64,000 nucleotides of DNA from CAYHCE01 sp964355015 (GCA_964355015.1 CAYHCE010000015.1:13969-77968); one strand, 5' to 3'; positions 1-10,568 are shown, counted from the stretch's first letter. Notes: generated by a model from the letters alone, not told the origin. A program made the numbers and translations.

Positions 1-111
1 ACCGATGCCAGGTTCATCGAGTTTCTGAAGCTGCGGCTCGAATTCGTGGCCAGGGGGAGCTTCACGGCCCCTTGCGCCTCGATTCCGGATCCCCTCGCCG
101 GGGTTGCCTGA
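1..111 (+). CDS. C-terminal end of an unidentified protein (5' end outside window)
   Basis: The first frame is open from base 1 and ends at TGA 109-111, giving the last 36 residues of a protein whose start lies outside the window. The tail has a basic, hydrophobic stretch (FIEFLKLRLEFVARGS) and no motif I can assign. It converges on the small reverse gene that ends at 116. No function can be given. Confidence 0.4.
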   Translation, partial: TDARFIEFLKLRLEFVARGSFTAPCASIPDPLAGVA

Positions 112-115
112 GCCT

Positions 116-346
116 TCAGCAGGCCCGCTGCTGCTGCAGGACCAACCAGCCGGAGAGGACCTCCTGCTCGGTGTGGTTCAGGGCGACGTCGGCAAGCAGG
201 CGTTCCCTCAGACGCTCAAGGTCGTCGGGATGCAGCTCACCGTTCTCCTGCCAGTGGAGATCGGTGGTGATCAAGGTGTGGACTTGCTGATGAGCCGTTG
301 CCACCATGTTGCCAGCCGAGGGGGCGCCGGACAGCCGGGAACTCAA
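116..346 (-). CDS. small hypothetical protein
   Basis: A 76-residue reverse frame, or 63 residues if translation begins at the internal ATG at 307. The composition is normal for a soluble protein: a mixed helical stretch (HPDDLERLRERLL) and a C-terminal end rich in Gln. It has no signal peptide, membrane segment or recognisable domain. It sits in the same orientation as the next small gene (433-807). I do not recognise the family; a conserved cyanobacterial hypothetical is plausible, but this could also be a chance frame. Confidence 0.45.
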   Translation of the reverse strand: MSSRLSGAPSAGNMVATAHQQVHTLITTDLHWQENGELHPDDLERLRERLLADVALNHTEQEVLSGWLVLQQQRAC

Positions 347-432
347 GCTTTCTCCTGCAGAGATTCGGAAGATCAGGTCGGCTCCGAACCCTCACCCGCC
401 TGATGGAACGATCACCGGCTGGCAGCCAAGCT

Positions 433-807
433 TCAGAACAGCCCGAAGAAGCGGCGGCGGGGTTCAGGCTCCGTCGCTCCGGCTGTGGGTGTGCGGCTGC
501 CCTCGCCGGGAGCAGGCGTGGCGCTGGGTGCCTGACGGCCGTCCTGCCGGTAGCGGGGCAGATTGTCGCCGATCGTGAGCAGCGCTTCCTTGTTTTTCCA
601 CCAGATCCAGTCGCGGATCGGTGGGGTGGCCAGCAGATCCGCCCGGCTGAGTCCGAGCCCGAGCCTGCGGGAGGCATCCACCAGCACGTCGAGCATGGCC
701 TCGCTGTCCTTGCAGCGGGCCAGGGCTTCATTGGTGCGCGTTGCCCCGTTCAACGCCTTCACCAGCGCCCGCACCTTCTGGGGCACAGTGAGGGAAGCAG
801 GTTCCAT
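433..807 (-). CDS. conserved-looking hypothetical protein, faintly Nif11-like
   Basis: This is a 124-residue protein if started at ATG 807. The frame stays open upstream to 939, but those extra residues look like translated non-coding sequence. Residues 5-85 form a helical domain with the pattern ALVKALNGATRTNEALARC, then an LGLGLSRADLL segment and a tryptophan-rich DWIWWKNKEALL. This recalls, weakly, the Nif11/leader-peptide domain common in picocyanobacteria. The C-terminal 40 residues are Pro/Ala-rich and probably disordered. No partner is obvious and no function is assigned. Confidence 0.55.
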   Translation of the reverse strand: MEPASLTVPQKVRALVKALNGATRTNEALARCKDSEAMLDVLVDASRRLGLGLSRADLLATPPIRDWIWWKNKEALLTIGDNLPRYRQDGRQAPSATPAPGEGSRTPTAGATEPEPRRRFFGLF

Positions 808-926
808 GGGCCCCGACCGCACTGATCGGACCGTACCAGCGCTGGACCTTCCGGCCCAGGCCTGGCGACCCTCAGGCTGACAGAAGGACCCTTCGAGGGC
901 CACAATGAGCGCAATGCGACTTCTGC

Positions 927-1607
927 ATGGCGTCCCCACCGCTGTCCTCCCGTCACTGGGTGATCGGCGACGTCCATGGCTGCGCCTCAGCCCTTCTTGA
1001 TCTGATCGCCATTCTGCCGCCTGACGATCAGCTCGTCCTCTGTGGCGATGTGATCAACCGCGGCCCCCAGATCGAGCTCACGATGCAGGTGGCCTGGAGG
1101 CTGGTGCAGCGAGGTCGGGCCGTCTGGCTGCGCGGTAACCATGAGCAGCGTCTGCTGGAGGCTCTCGCCGCTGGTTCCTGGCTGGCCGATCCGGCCCTGG
1201 CCGGCTGCGACACCTACCGCCAGCTCGGCGAGGCCCGATGCCGTCTCTGGCAGGAGCGACTCGCCTCCCTGCCCCTGGCCTATTGGGGGGATGGCTGGGT
1301 GGCCACCCATGCAGGGTTCGATCCGATCCGCTGGGTTCCGGATCTCTCGATCCGCCGACCGTTCTGGGACCGTTACGACGGCCGCTTCGGCGAAGTGGTG
1401 ATCGGCCATACCCCGGTCGAGCGGCTGGAGCGGAGCGACAGCGGCATCGTGAAGGTGGATACGGGCGCCTGCTACGGCGGACGGTTGACCGCCTACTGCC
1501 CCGAGATCGGAGCCCAGCGAAGCGTGCCAGGCCTGCGGGGGAAGCAGGGCAAGGCTCCGGCCAGCTGGGATCCCCGTTCCGGAGAACGGGCCGGTTGCCG
1601 TTGCTGA
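927..1607 (+). CDS. metallophosphoesterase (PPP / symmetrical Ap4A hydrolase-like)
   Basis: A 226-residue calcineurin-like phosphoesterase. The metal-binding blocks are in order: GDVHG near residue 14, GDVINRGP near 40, GNHE near 70 and a C-terminal GHTPVE near 160. The size and motif order fit the PPP-type serine/threonine phosphatase or bis(nucleosyl)-tetraphosphatase family; the substrate cannot be told from sequence. The second motif carries Asn where the family usually has Asp (GDxxDRG). The 3' end overlaps the recC start by 7 bases, so it is probably translationally coupled to recCBD. The ATG at 927 precedes the first motif by only 13 residues, which supports that start. Confidence 0.85.
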   Translation: MASPPLSSRHWVIGDVHGCASALLDLIAILPPDDQLVLCGDVINRGPQIELTMQVAWRLVQRGRAVWLRGNHEQRLLEALAAGSWLADPALAGCDTYRQLGEARCRLWQERLASLPLAYWGDGWVATHAGFDPIRWVPDLSIRRPFWDRYDGRFGEVVIGHTPVERLERSDSGIVKVDTGACYGGRLTAYCPEIGAQRSVPGLRGKQGKAPASWDPRSGERAGCRC

Positions 1608-4600
1608 CGGTCTACCGCAGCAACCGGGCCGACCTGCTGGCGCAGCTCCTTGCCCAGCAGCTGCTGCTCGCTCCGCCCGATCCGTTCGAGACGCTGGCGG
1701 TGGTGGTCAACACCTGGCCCACCAGTCGCTGGCTCGGTGAACAGCTGGCCGAGGGACTCGGCGGCATCGCCGCCAACCTCCGCTTTCCCTTCCCTGGCAG
1801 CCAGCTGCGGCGGGTCGTCGACCAGCTGCTCGGGGAGGATCCAGCCGGTAGTGACCCCTGGCAGGCCACCGATCTGGTCTGGCCGCTGCTGGAGCTGCTG
1901 CCGGAGTTGGTGGAGGCGCCGGAGGCCGCCCCGCTGCGGCGCTGGCTGGACTGCCGCGGCCACCACGACGAACTGGACCCGGCGCTGTGGCAGCTGGGCC
2001 GCGCCATCGCCGACGGCTTCGATGACCTCACCCTGTATCGGCCCGCCATGGCGGCAGCCTGGTGGAATGGCCTGGTGCACGACGGTCGGGGCGAACCCCT
2101 GCCGGAATCCCACCGCTGGCAGCCGCTGCTGTTCGCACGGCTGCGCGAGCGGCTTGGGGTCAGGCCGTTCGGGTTGAAGCTGCTCGACGCGATCGAGCGA
2201 CTGCGCCGGGGCAGCGCCGAAACGAGCGGACTGACCGGCCCTCTGCGCCTGTTCGGCCTCAGCAGCGCCCCGCCGATCCAGGTGCAGTTGCTGCAGGCCC
2301 TCTCGGGGGCCATCCCGGTGGATCTCTATCTGCTCACCCCCTGCCGTGATCTCTGGCAGCGTTGCGCCGACCGCCGCCGCCAGCTGAGTGATGCGATCGC
2401 CCTGCAGCAGCCGTTCGGACTCGACTGGCTGCTGAAGACGCCTGGACTGGAGGCGCGTTTCGGGCGGCTGGGGGGCGAATTCCAGCAGCTGCTCGAGGGC
2501 ACCGGCGAAACCCAGCTCGGTAGCTGGCAGGAGAGGGATCTGTTCTTCCTTCCCGCCAGTGCCGCCACCACGGCGGGTCGGGAACCCTCTCTCCTGGAGC
2601 AGCTGCAGGAGCAGCTGGTGGAGCCGGCTGAGGCCAGGCCGCTGCGGCGGGCCGCCGCCGACCATTCGCTGGAGTTTCACGCCTGTCCGGGGAGGCTGCG
2701 CCAGGTGCAGATCGTGCGTGATCGGCTCCTGCAGCTGATGGCCGCCGACCCAGGCCTGGAGCCGCGCCACATCCTGGTGATGACACCCGAGGTCGACCGC
2801 TTCGCGCCGCTCGTGGCCTCGGTGTTCGGCGACACCGCCGCCACTGGGGTGGAGCTGCCCTGGCGGCTCACCGACCGCAGCCAGCAGAGCGAGGCGGGTA
2901 TTGCCTGCGGCCTGCTGCAGTTGCTGCGGCTGGGGGGCGAGCGGCTGACCGCCACCGCCCTGGAGGCGCTGCTCGAGAACGAGCCGCTCAAAGGGAGGTT
3001 CCAGCTGGAGACGGACGAGCCCGCTGCCCTCACCGCTGCCTTGCAGGACTGCGGCTTCCGCTGGGGTCTCGACGGCTCCGCCCGGGGCGGAGCGTTGGCC
3101 CACAGCCTCAGCTGGGCGATCGACCGCCTGCTTCTCGGCCTGGTGCTGCCTGACCGGCCCGGCCTGGCAGTCGCCGACTGTGCGCCCCATGCCCTGGCCG
3201 GCTCGATCGAGCGACAGGGGCGCTGGATCCAGCTGCTCACCTGCCTGCGCCGGGCCCTCGAGCGGTTGGGGCACCCCCGCACGGCGGCGGCGTGGGGTCT
3301 CTGGCTGCCCACCCTGCTGAGCGATCTGTTCGGCGATGGCGGCGATCGGGCCTGGGAGCTGCAGGCGATCCGCAGCGCGATCGCCGACTGGCAGGAGAGC
3401 GCCGAGGCCTGCCCGCTCCTGCTCGGTGCCCCGGTGGTGGCCTCGGTGCTGGAGGAGCGTCTCTCGGCCGAAAGCGGTCGCTTCGGCCACCGCAGCGGCG
3501 CCCTGACGATCAGCGCCCTGGAGCCGATGCGGGCGATCCCGTACCGGGTGATCGTGCTGATGGGCCTCGATGCCGCCGTCTTTCCGCGTCAGCGCCAGCG
3601 GCCGGGCTTCCACCCGATGGAGCAGCGGCGCCTGCTGGGTGATCCCGACCCGGCCGACCAGGACCGCTACGTGCTGCTGGAAGCCCTGCTTTCAGCCCGC
3701 GATCACCTGCTGCTCTGCTGGACGAGCCGGGAGGAGCGCAGGGGAGACACGTTGCCGCCGGCCACGCCGGTGCGTCAGTGGCTGGAGCAGCTGCGGGCAG
3801 ATCTCGACGAGGAGGGTTTTCAGGGAGTGCTGGTGGAACATGCGGTGAATCCCCTGGATCGCCGCAACTTTCTGCGGCAGGGGGAGCGTCCCGCGCCCAG
3901 CTGCGACCGGCGCCTCTGCGACGCACGCCGCCGGATCGAGGCGGCGGCGGCCGGAGCGGGGGTGGGGGCGGCCGCAGGGTTGGTGCCACGGCCACCCCTC
4001 GCCCGCCGGTCCCTGCCCGACGAACGACCGGAGAGGGAGGGGCAGGCCGGCGCCGATCCCTACGACGATCTCTGCCGCTGGCTGGTCGCCCCGCAGCGGC
4101 AGTGGCTGCGGGAACTGGGGCTGCGCCCGAAGGAATGGGCCGAGGCGGTCGACGACCTTGAACCGCTGGAGCTGGACGAGCGCGGCCGGGCTGCCCTGCT
4201 GCGTGGGGCGCTGGGGCGTGGAGATCCGGGGGAGGCTGCATCCGACCCGCCCGACTGGACGGGGCTCACCCGCGGTCGCGGCCTGCTGCCGCCGCTGGCG
4301 GCGGGTCAGCTGGAGGTTCGGGGGCTGGAGCGGCGCTGGGCGTCACTGCAGGGGGTACTGAACCCGTTGGGGGAACCACGCCGGGAGAGGCACCGCTGGC
4401 AGCCGGCGGGGTTGCCTCACACCCTCGAAGCCGAGCTCGACTGGCGCGGTGACACCCTGGTGCTCATGCACACGGCCCGACCGCGGCCCGGACACCGGCT
4501 GGAGTTGTGGTTGCAGTTGCTGCTGGCGGTGGTCGGCGGGGCGCCCCCCGCCCGGGCGGTGCTGATCGCCCGCGATGGCGAGGGCTTCACGGTGCAGGAA

Positions 4601-4939
4601 CGGCTGCGCCCGCCGCAGCGCCACGAGGCCATCGAACAACTGGAACAGCTGCTGATCTGGCGCGAGGCGCACAGGCTCCCCTGCTGGCCGGTGCCGCCGG
4701 CCAGCGGCTGGACCTATGCGCTGGCCGAGCAGGTCAGAGCCGGCAGCGGCAAGGCCAAGGCGGCGGCCAGCTGGGAGGGCAACAGCTTCCAGCCCGGGGA
4801 ACGCAACCAGGAGGAGATGGCCCTCTGCTTCGGGGCCGGCACCGCCTTCGAGGCACTGCTGACGGGGATTTTCGGGCCCTTCCAGGAGCTGGCGTGCGCC
4901 CTGTATGCCCCCCTGCTGGAGCTGCGGCTCAAGCCATGA
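1601..4939 (+). CDS. recC: exodeoxyribonuclease V subunit RecC
   Basis: This 1,112-residue subunit belongs to the RecBCD helicase-nuclease, which processes double-strand DNA ends and recognises Chi. The frame is open further upstream, but TTG 1601 gives the family-typical N-terminus MLTVYRSNRA and overlaps the phosphoesterase stop by 7 bases. The block ALEPMRAIPYRVIVLMGLD near residue 640, followed by VFPRQRQRPGFHPM, is the conserved RecC region of the inactivated helicase fold. There is no intact Walker A, as expected for RecC. The C-terminal third is Gly/Arg/Ala-rich and less conserved. The stop overlaps the recB start as ATGA (4936-4939). Confidence 0.9.
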   Translation: MLTVYRSNRADLLAQLLAQQLLLAPPDPFETLAVVVNTWPTSRWLGEQLAEGLGGIAANLRFPFPGSQLRRVVDQLLGEDPAGSDPWQATDLVWPLLELLPELVEAPEAAPLRRWLDCRGHHDELDPALWQLGRAIADGFDDLTLYRPAMAAAWWNGLVHDGRGEPLPESHRWQPLLFARLRERLGVRPFGLKLLDAIERLRRGSAETSGLTGPLRLFGLSSAPPIQVQLLQALSGAIPVDLYLLTPCRDLWQRCADRRRQLSDAIALQQPFGLDWLLKTPGLEARFGRLGGEFQQLLEGTGETQLGSWQERDLFFLPASAATTAGREPSLLEQLQEQLVEPAEARPLRRAAADHSLEFHACPGRLRQVQIVRDRLLQLMAADPGLEPRHILVMTPEVDRFAPLVASVFGDTAATGVELPWRLTDRSQQSEAGIACGLLQLLRLGGERLTATALEALLENEPLKGRFQLETDEPAALTAALQDCGFRWGLDGSARGGALAHSLSWAIDRLLLGLVLPDRPGLAVADCAPHALAGSIERQGRWIQLLTCLRRALERLGHPRTAAAWGLWLPTLLSDLFGDGGDRAWELQAIRSAIADWQESAEACPLLLGAPVVASVLEERLSAESGRFGHRSGALTISALEPMRAIPYRVIVLMGLDAAVFPRQRQRPGFHPMEQRRLLGDPDPADQDRYVLLEALLSARDHLLLCWTSREERRGDTLPPATPVRQWLEQLRADLDEEGFQGVLVEHAVNPLDRRNFLRQGERPAPSCDRRLCDARRRIEAAAAGAGVGAAAGLVPRPPLARRSLPDERPEREGQAGADPYDDLCRWLVAPQRQWLRELGLRPKEWAEAVDDLEPLELDERGRAALLRGALGRGDPGEAASDPPDWTGLTRGRGLLPPLAAGQLEVRGLERRWASLQGVLNPLGEPRRERHRWQPAGLPHTLEAELDWRGDTLVLMHTARPRPGHRLELWLQLLLAVVGGAPPARAVLIARDGEGFTVQERLRPPQRHEAIEQLEQLLIWREAHRLPCWPVPPASGWTYALAEQVRAGSGKAKAAASWEGNSFQPGERNQEEMALCFGAGTAFEALLTGIFGPFQELACALYAPLLELRLKP

Positions 4940-7900
4940 CGCGAACCCAGCCCTCCATGGAGACCGCGGCCGAGCCCGCCGACTTCGCGGCCAACGCGCT
5001 GCCGCTGGATCCCGGTGTCCACCTGCTGGAGGCCAGTGCCGGCACGGGCAAGACCTTCGCCCTGGCCCACCTGGTGCTGCGATTGGTGGGCGAGCGGCAG
5101 CTGTCGCTGCGGCAGCTGCTGGTGGTGACCTTCACCGAGGCGGCGGCGGCCGAGCTGAAGGACCGCATCGGTCGCCGGTTGCAGCAGGCCCTCCGGGGCC
5201 TCGACATCCCGGCCCTCCCATCTCTGGATGCGGATCTGCAGCTGTGGCTGGAGCGCTGGCACCCGGACGAGAGGCCGCAGCTGCGCGCCCGGCTGCTGCT
5301 GGCCCTCGAGGAGCTCGATGGCGCCGACATCACCACCATCCACGGTTTCTGCCGCCGCATTCTGCGGCGGCAGGCACTGGAGGCCGGCCTGGGCCCCGAG
5401 GTGGAGCTCGAGGGGGAGGACGCCACGCTGCTGGAGCAGATCGTGCACGACTACTGGCAGCAGCAGCTGCTGCCCCTGCCCGCCCATCTGCTCGAGGGCC
5501 TGGTGACCAGGGGACTCAAGCGGGAGATGCTGCAGGACCTGCTCGGCAGCCTGGAGGGGGATCCGGCTCTGCGACCACCTCTACTGCCCGAAGGTCTGAG
5601 CGCCGACCAGCTGCTGCCGGAGCCGCTGATCGGCCTCTGGGACGCCAGCTGGCGGCGGTTCCGTGATCTGTGGCAGGAGCGAGGCGAGGCGCTGTATCAG
5701 GCGCTGAAGGACGCCCCCGCCCACTGGAAGACACTCGGCGCCAAGCCCTGCAGCGACTACCCGGCCCACCCCAGCAAGGATCGGGCTCAGGCGCTCAACG
5801 CCTGGCTCGCCGGCCAGGACTTGCCTGGCTCCTATGCCGCCGTGCTGGAGAAGAAGTCCAGCTGGCTGCCCGACTACTTCCACCCCGGTGCCTTCAGCAA
5901 GGTGGCGGCCAGGCTGGAGGGAGCGGAGCCTTCCCTGCCCGAACGGGAGCTGATGGAGGCGGTGGCGGCCCTCGTCGATGGTCCGGCCGAGGCCGTGCTC
6001 GCCCATTTCTGCCACTGGGGTGTCGGGGAACTGGAGCGGAGGCGACGGCGGACGGGGCGGATGGGATTCGGCGATCTGCTCCAGGGTCTGGATCCGGGTC
6101 CGGACGGGCTGGAGCGGAGCGATCTGCTCGCCTCTGTGCAGGAGCGCTATGCGGTGGCCCTGATCGACGAGTTCCAGGACACCGACCCGATCCAGTGGCG
6201 GATCCTGCGTCAGGCCTTCTGCCCGGCCGCCGCACCGGACTCCCGGCCCGAGGCCAGCGCCGCGAAGCGCCATCTGTTGGTGATGGTGGGCGATCCCAAG
6301 CAGGCGATCTACCGCTTTCGCGGTGGCGACCTGGGCACCTATCTGACGGCGCGGACCATGGCCGATGTCACGCATCGCCTCAGCCGCAACTTCCGCTCCT
6401 CGGCGGGCCTGCTCACGGCCCTGAATCGGCTGATGCAGCCGGGGCTGAAGCGCTCGGGGCTGCTCGTCCCGCCCGTGGTGGCGAGTCGGGGGACCGGGCG
6501 TGACGAGCTGGTGCTGCCGGAGGGGGAGGAGGCGCTGCAGCTGCTCTGGCTGGGAGGTGAACGCGCGGCAGGGGACAAGCCGTTGAGTCGCTCCCAGCTG
6601 GAGAGTGTTCTGCCGGAACGGGTGAGCGCGCTGGTGCTGGCCCTTCTGCGCCGGGGGCTCCGCCTGCAGCGGGGGGAGGGACATCGACCCCTGGAACCGG
6701 CCGACATCTGCCTGCTGGTCAGCCGCCACGATCAGGCCGAGGCACTGCGGCTGGCCCTGGAGCGTCGCGGCATCGCCAGCCGGCTGGTGAGCAAGGGGGA
6801 TGTGTTCGAGGCTGAGGGCGCCGCGGTGCTGCAGCGCCTGCTCGATGCCCTGGCCGAGCCGGGCAGTGAACATCGCCAGCGCTTACTGGCCGCCTCGCCC
6901 CTGCTCGGCTGGAGCCCGCGGCAGCTCGCCACCGCCTCGGCCGCCGACTGGGACGCCCTCGCCGAACGCCTCGGCCGGCTCGCCGCCAGCCTGAGCGCCA
7001 ACGGGCTGCTCGCCGCCCTGGGAGACCTGTTGCGCGGCGAGGATCTGGCCCGGCTCTCCCTGAGCGGGCGGCTGCTGGCCGACCTGCAGCAGTGCGCCGA
7101 ACTGGTGCAGGAGCGGCTTCACCAGGAACGGATCGGGCCGGCCGCCGCCGCCGCCTGGCTGCGACGGCGGCGGCTCCACCCACCGCTGTCCGTGCCCGGG
7201 GACCACCAGCCCCACAGCGACGCGGTGGAATCGGCGGTGGGGGTTGTGACGGTGCACCGCAGCAAGGGTCTGGAGTTTCCTGTGGTGATCTGCCCCTATC
7301 TCTGGCAGGTGTCCGGTGGCGCGCCCAGCCGTGGCGCCGGGAAGCGCCCCTGGCGCCGCTGGACGCCACCGGGCGAGACGGAACCGCGGCTGGATCTGCA
7401 TCTCGATCCGTTCTGGGGGGAGGGGCTGGCGTCGTCGCGACAGGAGCGCGAGGCTCTTGATGCCGAGAGCGAGCGGCTGGCGTACGTGGCCGTCACCCGC
7501 GCCATGGAGCTGCTGGTGCTCTGCTTCGGGCCTGCGGAGGGGCAGGCCGTCAATCCCCTTCACCCCTGGCTGTTCGCCGGCGAACCCAGCCCCGATCGCG
7601 GTGACGACAGGGATCCCTATCGCTCGCTGAGCGATGCCGACTGGCTGGAGCGCCTGCGGGGGGAGGTCGCCAGCCGTTCTCTGCCGCTGCGCCTGATCAC
7701 GGCGGATCCTGATCTGTCGGCGCGAGCCCGCTGGCAGGCACCGCCCCAGCCGGGTGCCCTGGAAACGGGACCTGTGCCCACCTGGCGGCTGTCCTCGGGC
7801 TGGGGACGAAGCAGCTACTCGAGCTGGACCCACGGGTCAGGGGGCGGCCTTGGCCCCGAGGCGCTGGAGGAGGGCCGTGAAACCGACGCCCTGGCGGAAC

Positions 7901-8829
7901 TGGATCCTCTCGCCGTCGGCCCTCCCGATCTGGCCGCGGCCAGCTGGAGCGCCCTGGGTCCCCTGGCCACATTTCCCCGCGGCGCCGGCGCCGGCGACTG
8001 CCTGCACCGCATCCTCGAGCGCGTCGACCATCGCCAGCCGGGCTCGAGTCAGGCCCACGCCGAGCTGGTGCGCCGGGAGCTGGAACGGGCAGGGTTGCCG
8101 ACGGAGCAGGGCGCACCGGTGCTGGTTTTCCTCGAGCAGCTGCGACTGACGCCCATGGGCGCTGCCCTGGGTGGCTTCCGGCTCGCCGACCTGGCGCCGG
8201 AGCGATGTCTGAACGAAATGCAGTTCGATCTGCCGCTGGCAACGGGTGATGAACCGGCCGGGGCTCCCGCCGCCGGCGACCGGCGCCAGCTTGTGCGGGC
8301 CGAGGAGCTGGCCCGTGTCTTCCGGGAGCACCCCGGCGGTCGCTTCGGGGTGTCCTATGCCGATCAGCTGGCCGATCTGCCGGTGGCCAGCCGCGGCTTC
8401 CTCACCGGTTCGATCGATCTGGTCTTCACCGCTCCCGATGCCAGGGGCCGCACCCGCTGGTGGGTGGCTGACTGGAAGAGCAACTGGCTTGGGGTCCGAG
8501 GCGATGACGGGCAGCCGCTGGCCTGTGGTCCGCTCCACTACGGGCAGGAGGCGATGGCGGCCCTGATGGCCGGCCACCACTACCCGCTGCAGGCCCACCT
8601 CTATCTGGTGGCCCTGCACCGCTACCTGCGCTGGCGACTGCCGGGCTATCGGCCTGAGCGGGACCTCGGAGGGTACGTCTATCTGTTTCTGCGGGGAGTT
8701 CCGGGCCCGCTCAGGCCGCCGCCCGGCCTGTCGATGCGGGAGATGGCCGTACCCGGAGTGTTCGTGGAGCCGGTGACGCTTCCGCGTCTGGCAGCCCTTG
8801 ATGCTCTGCTGCGGGAGGGACAGCCGTGA
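4936..8829 (+). CDS. recB: exodeoxyribonuclease V subunit RecB (helicase-nuclease)
   Basis: A 1,297-residue UvrD-type 3'-5' helicase fused to a C-terminal RecB nuclease. Visible motifs are Walker A EASAGTGKT (residues 32-40), Walker B LIDEFQDTD near 410, motif III VGDPKQAIYRFRGGD near 453, motif V VTVHRSKGLEFPVV near 772, and motif VI LAYVAVTRAMELL near 850. The nuclease domain shows the metal-binding TGSIDLVF and WWVADWKSN segments (about 1,155-1,180), then GQEAMAALM and YPLQAHLYLVAL. All catalytic features look intact. It is about 100 residues longer than E. coli RecB, from loop insertions. It overlaps recC by 4 bases and recD by 4 (GTGA). Confidence 0.95.
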   Translation: MTRTQPSMETAAEPADFAANALPLDPGVHLLEASAGTGKTFALAHLVLRLVGERQLSLRQLLVVTFTEAAAAELKDRIGRRLQQALRGLDIPALPSLDADLQLWLERWHPDERPQLRARLLLALEELDGADITTIHGFCRRILRRQALEAGLGPEVELEGEDATLLEQIVHDYWQQQLLPLPAHLLEGLVTRGLKREMLQDLLGSLEGDPALRPPLLPEGLSADQLLPEPLIGLWDASWRRFRDLWQERGEALYQALKDAPAHWKTLGAKPCSDYPAHPSKDRAQALNAWLAGQDLPGSYAAVLEKKSSWLPDYFHPGAFSKVAARLEGAEPSLPERELMEAVAALVDGPAEAVLAHFCHWGVGELERRRRRTGRMGFGDLLQGLDPGPDGLERSDLLASVQERYAVALIDEFQDTDPIQWRILRQAFCPAAAPDSRPEASAAKRHLLVMVGDPKQAIYRFRGGDLGTYLTARTMADVTHRLSRNFRSSAGLLTALNRLMQPGLKRSGLLVPPVVASRGTGRDELVLPEGEEALQLLWLGGERAAGDKPLSRSQLESVLPERVSALVLALLRRGLRLQRGEGHRPLEPADICLLVSRHDQAEALRLALERRGIASRLVSKGDVFEAEGAAVLQRLLDALAEPGSEHRQRLLAASPLLGWSPRQLATASAADWDALAERLGRLAASLSANGLLAALGDLLRGEDLARLSLSGRLLADLQQCAELVQERLHQERIGPAAAAAWLRRRRLHPPLSVPGDHQPHSDAVESAVGVVTVHRSKGLEFPVVICPYLWQVSGGAPSRGAGKRPWRRWTPPGETEPRLDLHLDPFWGEGLASSRQEREALDAESERLAYVAVTRAMELLVLCFGPAEGQAVNPLHPWLFAGEPSPDRGDDRDPYRSLSDADWLERLRGEVASRSLPLRLITADPDLSARARWQAPPQPGALETGPVPTWRLSSGWGRSSYSSWTHGSGGGLGPEALEEGRETDALAELDPLAVGPPDLAAASWSALGPLATFPRGAGAGDCLHRILERVDHRQPGSSQAHAELVRRELERAGLPTEQGAPVLVFLEQLRLTPMGAALGGFRLADLAPERCLNEMQFDLPLATGDEPAGAPAAGDRRQLVRAEELARVFREHPGGRFGVSYADQLADLPVASRGFLTGSIDLVFTAPDARGRTRWWVADWKSNWLGVRGDDGQPLACGPLHYGQEAMAALMAGHHYPLQAHLYLVALHRYLRWRLPGYRPERDLGGYVYLFLRGVPGPLRPPPGLSMREMAVPGVFVEPVTLPRLAALDALLREGQP

Positions 8830-10557
8830 GCGGCCCCCCGGCAGCCGCGGCGACGGGATCGCCCGGCCCCCGCCCCTGGGTGGAACCCCTGGGCCGTGCC
8901 CTGGCCGAGGCTCTGCCGCGCCTCTACGCAGTTGCCCCCGATCCGCTCCTGGTCGAGCTGCTGCAGGCCCTCACCGCCGCCCTGGCGCGAGGCGAGCTCG
9001 AGGTGCCCCTGCAGGGTCCCGCCCCGGAGGGAATCTCGGAGTGGGTCTGGCCAGAGGGACAGCGCCGGGCTCTGGCGCGCTCCGGGCTGGCCGACGACCG
9101 GTCCCCCGCCGGCCCGCCGGGTCCACTGCTGCTCACGGCCCTGGGGGTGGGCTGGCGTCGCTGGCTGGAGCAGCTCGACACCGTTCTGGCGGATCTGCAC
9201 AGGCGTGCCCTGGCTCCGCTGACCCAGCCGCTCGACCCCCAGCAGCTGGAACGCGCTGTGGAGGTCGCGGGTCGTCGCGGGGGGCTGGACGGCCGCCAGC
9301 GCCAGGCGGTGGCGGCCCTGCTGCGCCACCGCCTGGTACTGCTGGGCGGCGGGCCCGGTACGGGCAAGACCAGCACCGTGGTGCAGATGCTGGCGGCGTC
9401 ACTGGAGTTGAGGCCGGATCTTCGGCTCCACCTGGCGGCGCCCACCGGCAAGGCGGCGGCCAGGTTGCGCCAGGCGATCGGCGAGCGAGCCGGCACCCTG
9501 ACCCCTCTGCTGGCCGGCCGGCTGGCCGCCGTGCCCTGCACCACCCTGCATCGGCTGCTGGAGAGCCGCGGCGAGAGTTTCGGACGCGACCGGGACCATC
9601 CGCTGGCCCTTGATCTCCTCGTTGTGGATGAGGTGTCGATGCTCGACCTGCCGCTGACGGCGGCGCTGCTGGATGCCCTGCCGGCCGAGGCCCAGCTTCT
9701 GCTGGTGGGAGATCCGGCCCAGCTGCCGCCGGTGGGCCCCGGCGCGGTATTGAGCGAGCTGTACCAGCCGCCGCGGCTGGCCGGCCTCGGTGAGGCGGCG
9801 ATCCAGCTGGCCACCACCTACCGCAACGACGGGGCCATCGCCCGGGCGGCGGAGCGACTGCGCCGCGGCGACCTGGACGGACTGCTGGACACACTCCGGC
9901 AACTGGAGGCGGCGGACAACCTGTGCTGGTGGCGTTGCCGTCCTCCCCAGCTCCCGCCGCAGCTGGGCGAGCGCCTGAGGGCCCATCAGGACCGGCTGCG
10001 ACAGCTGGCCCGGCAGTGGGATCCCACCGAGCTCGAAAGTGGGCTGGCTCTGCTGCGCGAAGTCGACAGCTTCGTGGTGCTGGCCCCCACGCGGCGGGGG
10101 CCCTGGGGGGTGGAGGCCCTGCATCGGCGCCAGCTGGGGGCGGCGGAACGACTGGGAACCTCGGCCTGGCCGCTGGGAACCCCTGTGCTCTGCCAGCGCA
10201 ATCTGAGCGAGCAGGGGCTGGCCAACGGAGATGTGGGGGTGGTGGTGGAGCTGGAGGGCCAGCGGCGCTTGCTGTTTGGAGGCAGCGATGCCTTGGGCGC
10301 CGCCGCCCTGCGCCTGATCCATCCCAGCCGTCTGGCCGGGGCGGAGCCGGCCCTGGCCCTCACCATCCACAAGGCCCAGGGCAGCCAGTACCGGGAGGTC
10401 GTGGTGCTCATGCCGGAGTCGCTTCCCGGGGATGGAGGCCGGGAAGCAACTCGAGATGGCCGCCTGCTTTACACCGCTCTGACACGGGCGCAGCAGGAGG
10501 CTGTTCTGATCACACCCGACCAGCTGGACTGGTTGCCTGCTGCAGTGGAGCAGCCGA

Positions 10558-10568
<11 letters not shown>
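8826..10568 (+). CDS. recD: exodeoxyribonuclease V subunit RecD (5'-3' helicase)
   Basis: A 580-residue SF1B helicase of the RecBCD complex. Motif I is GGGPGTGKTST (about residues 174-184), motif II VVDEVSMLD near 266, motif III LVGDPAQLPPVGPGAVL near 291, and the C-terminal UvrD_C-like motifs are LTIHKAQGSQY near 512 and LLYTALTRAQ near 546. GTG 8826 overlaps the recB stop. The first 150 residues contain the RecD N-terminal segment that contacts RecB/RecC. The 3' end converges on glnN and overlaps it by 11 bases on opposite strands. Confidence 0.94.

Noticed and set aside
1493..3613. A 706-codon reverse frame opposite recC
   Set aside because: Antisense shadow; Gln/Arg/Gly-rich with no motif.
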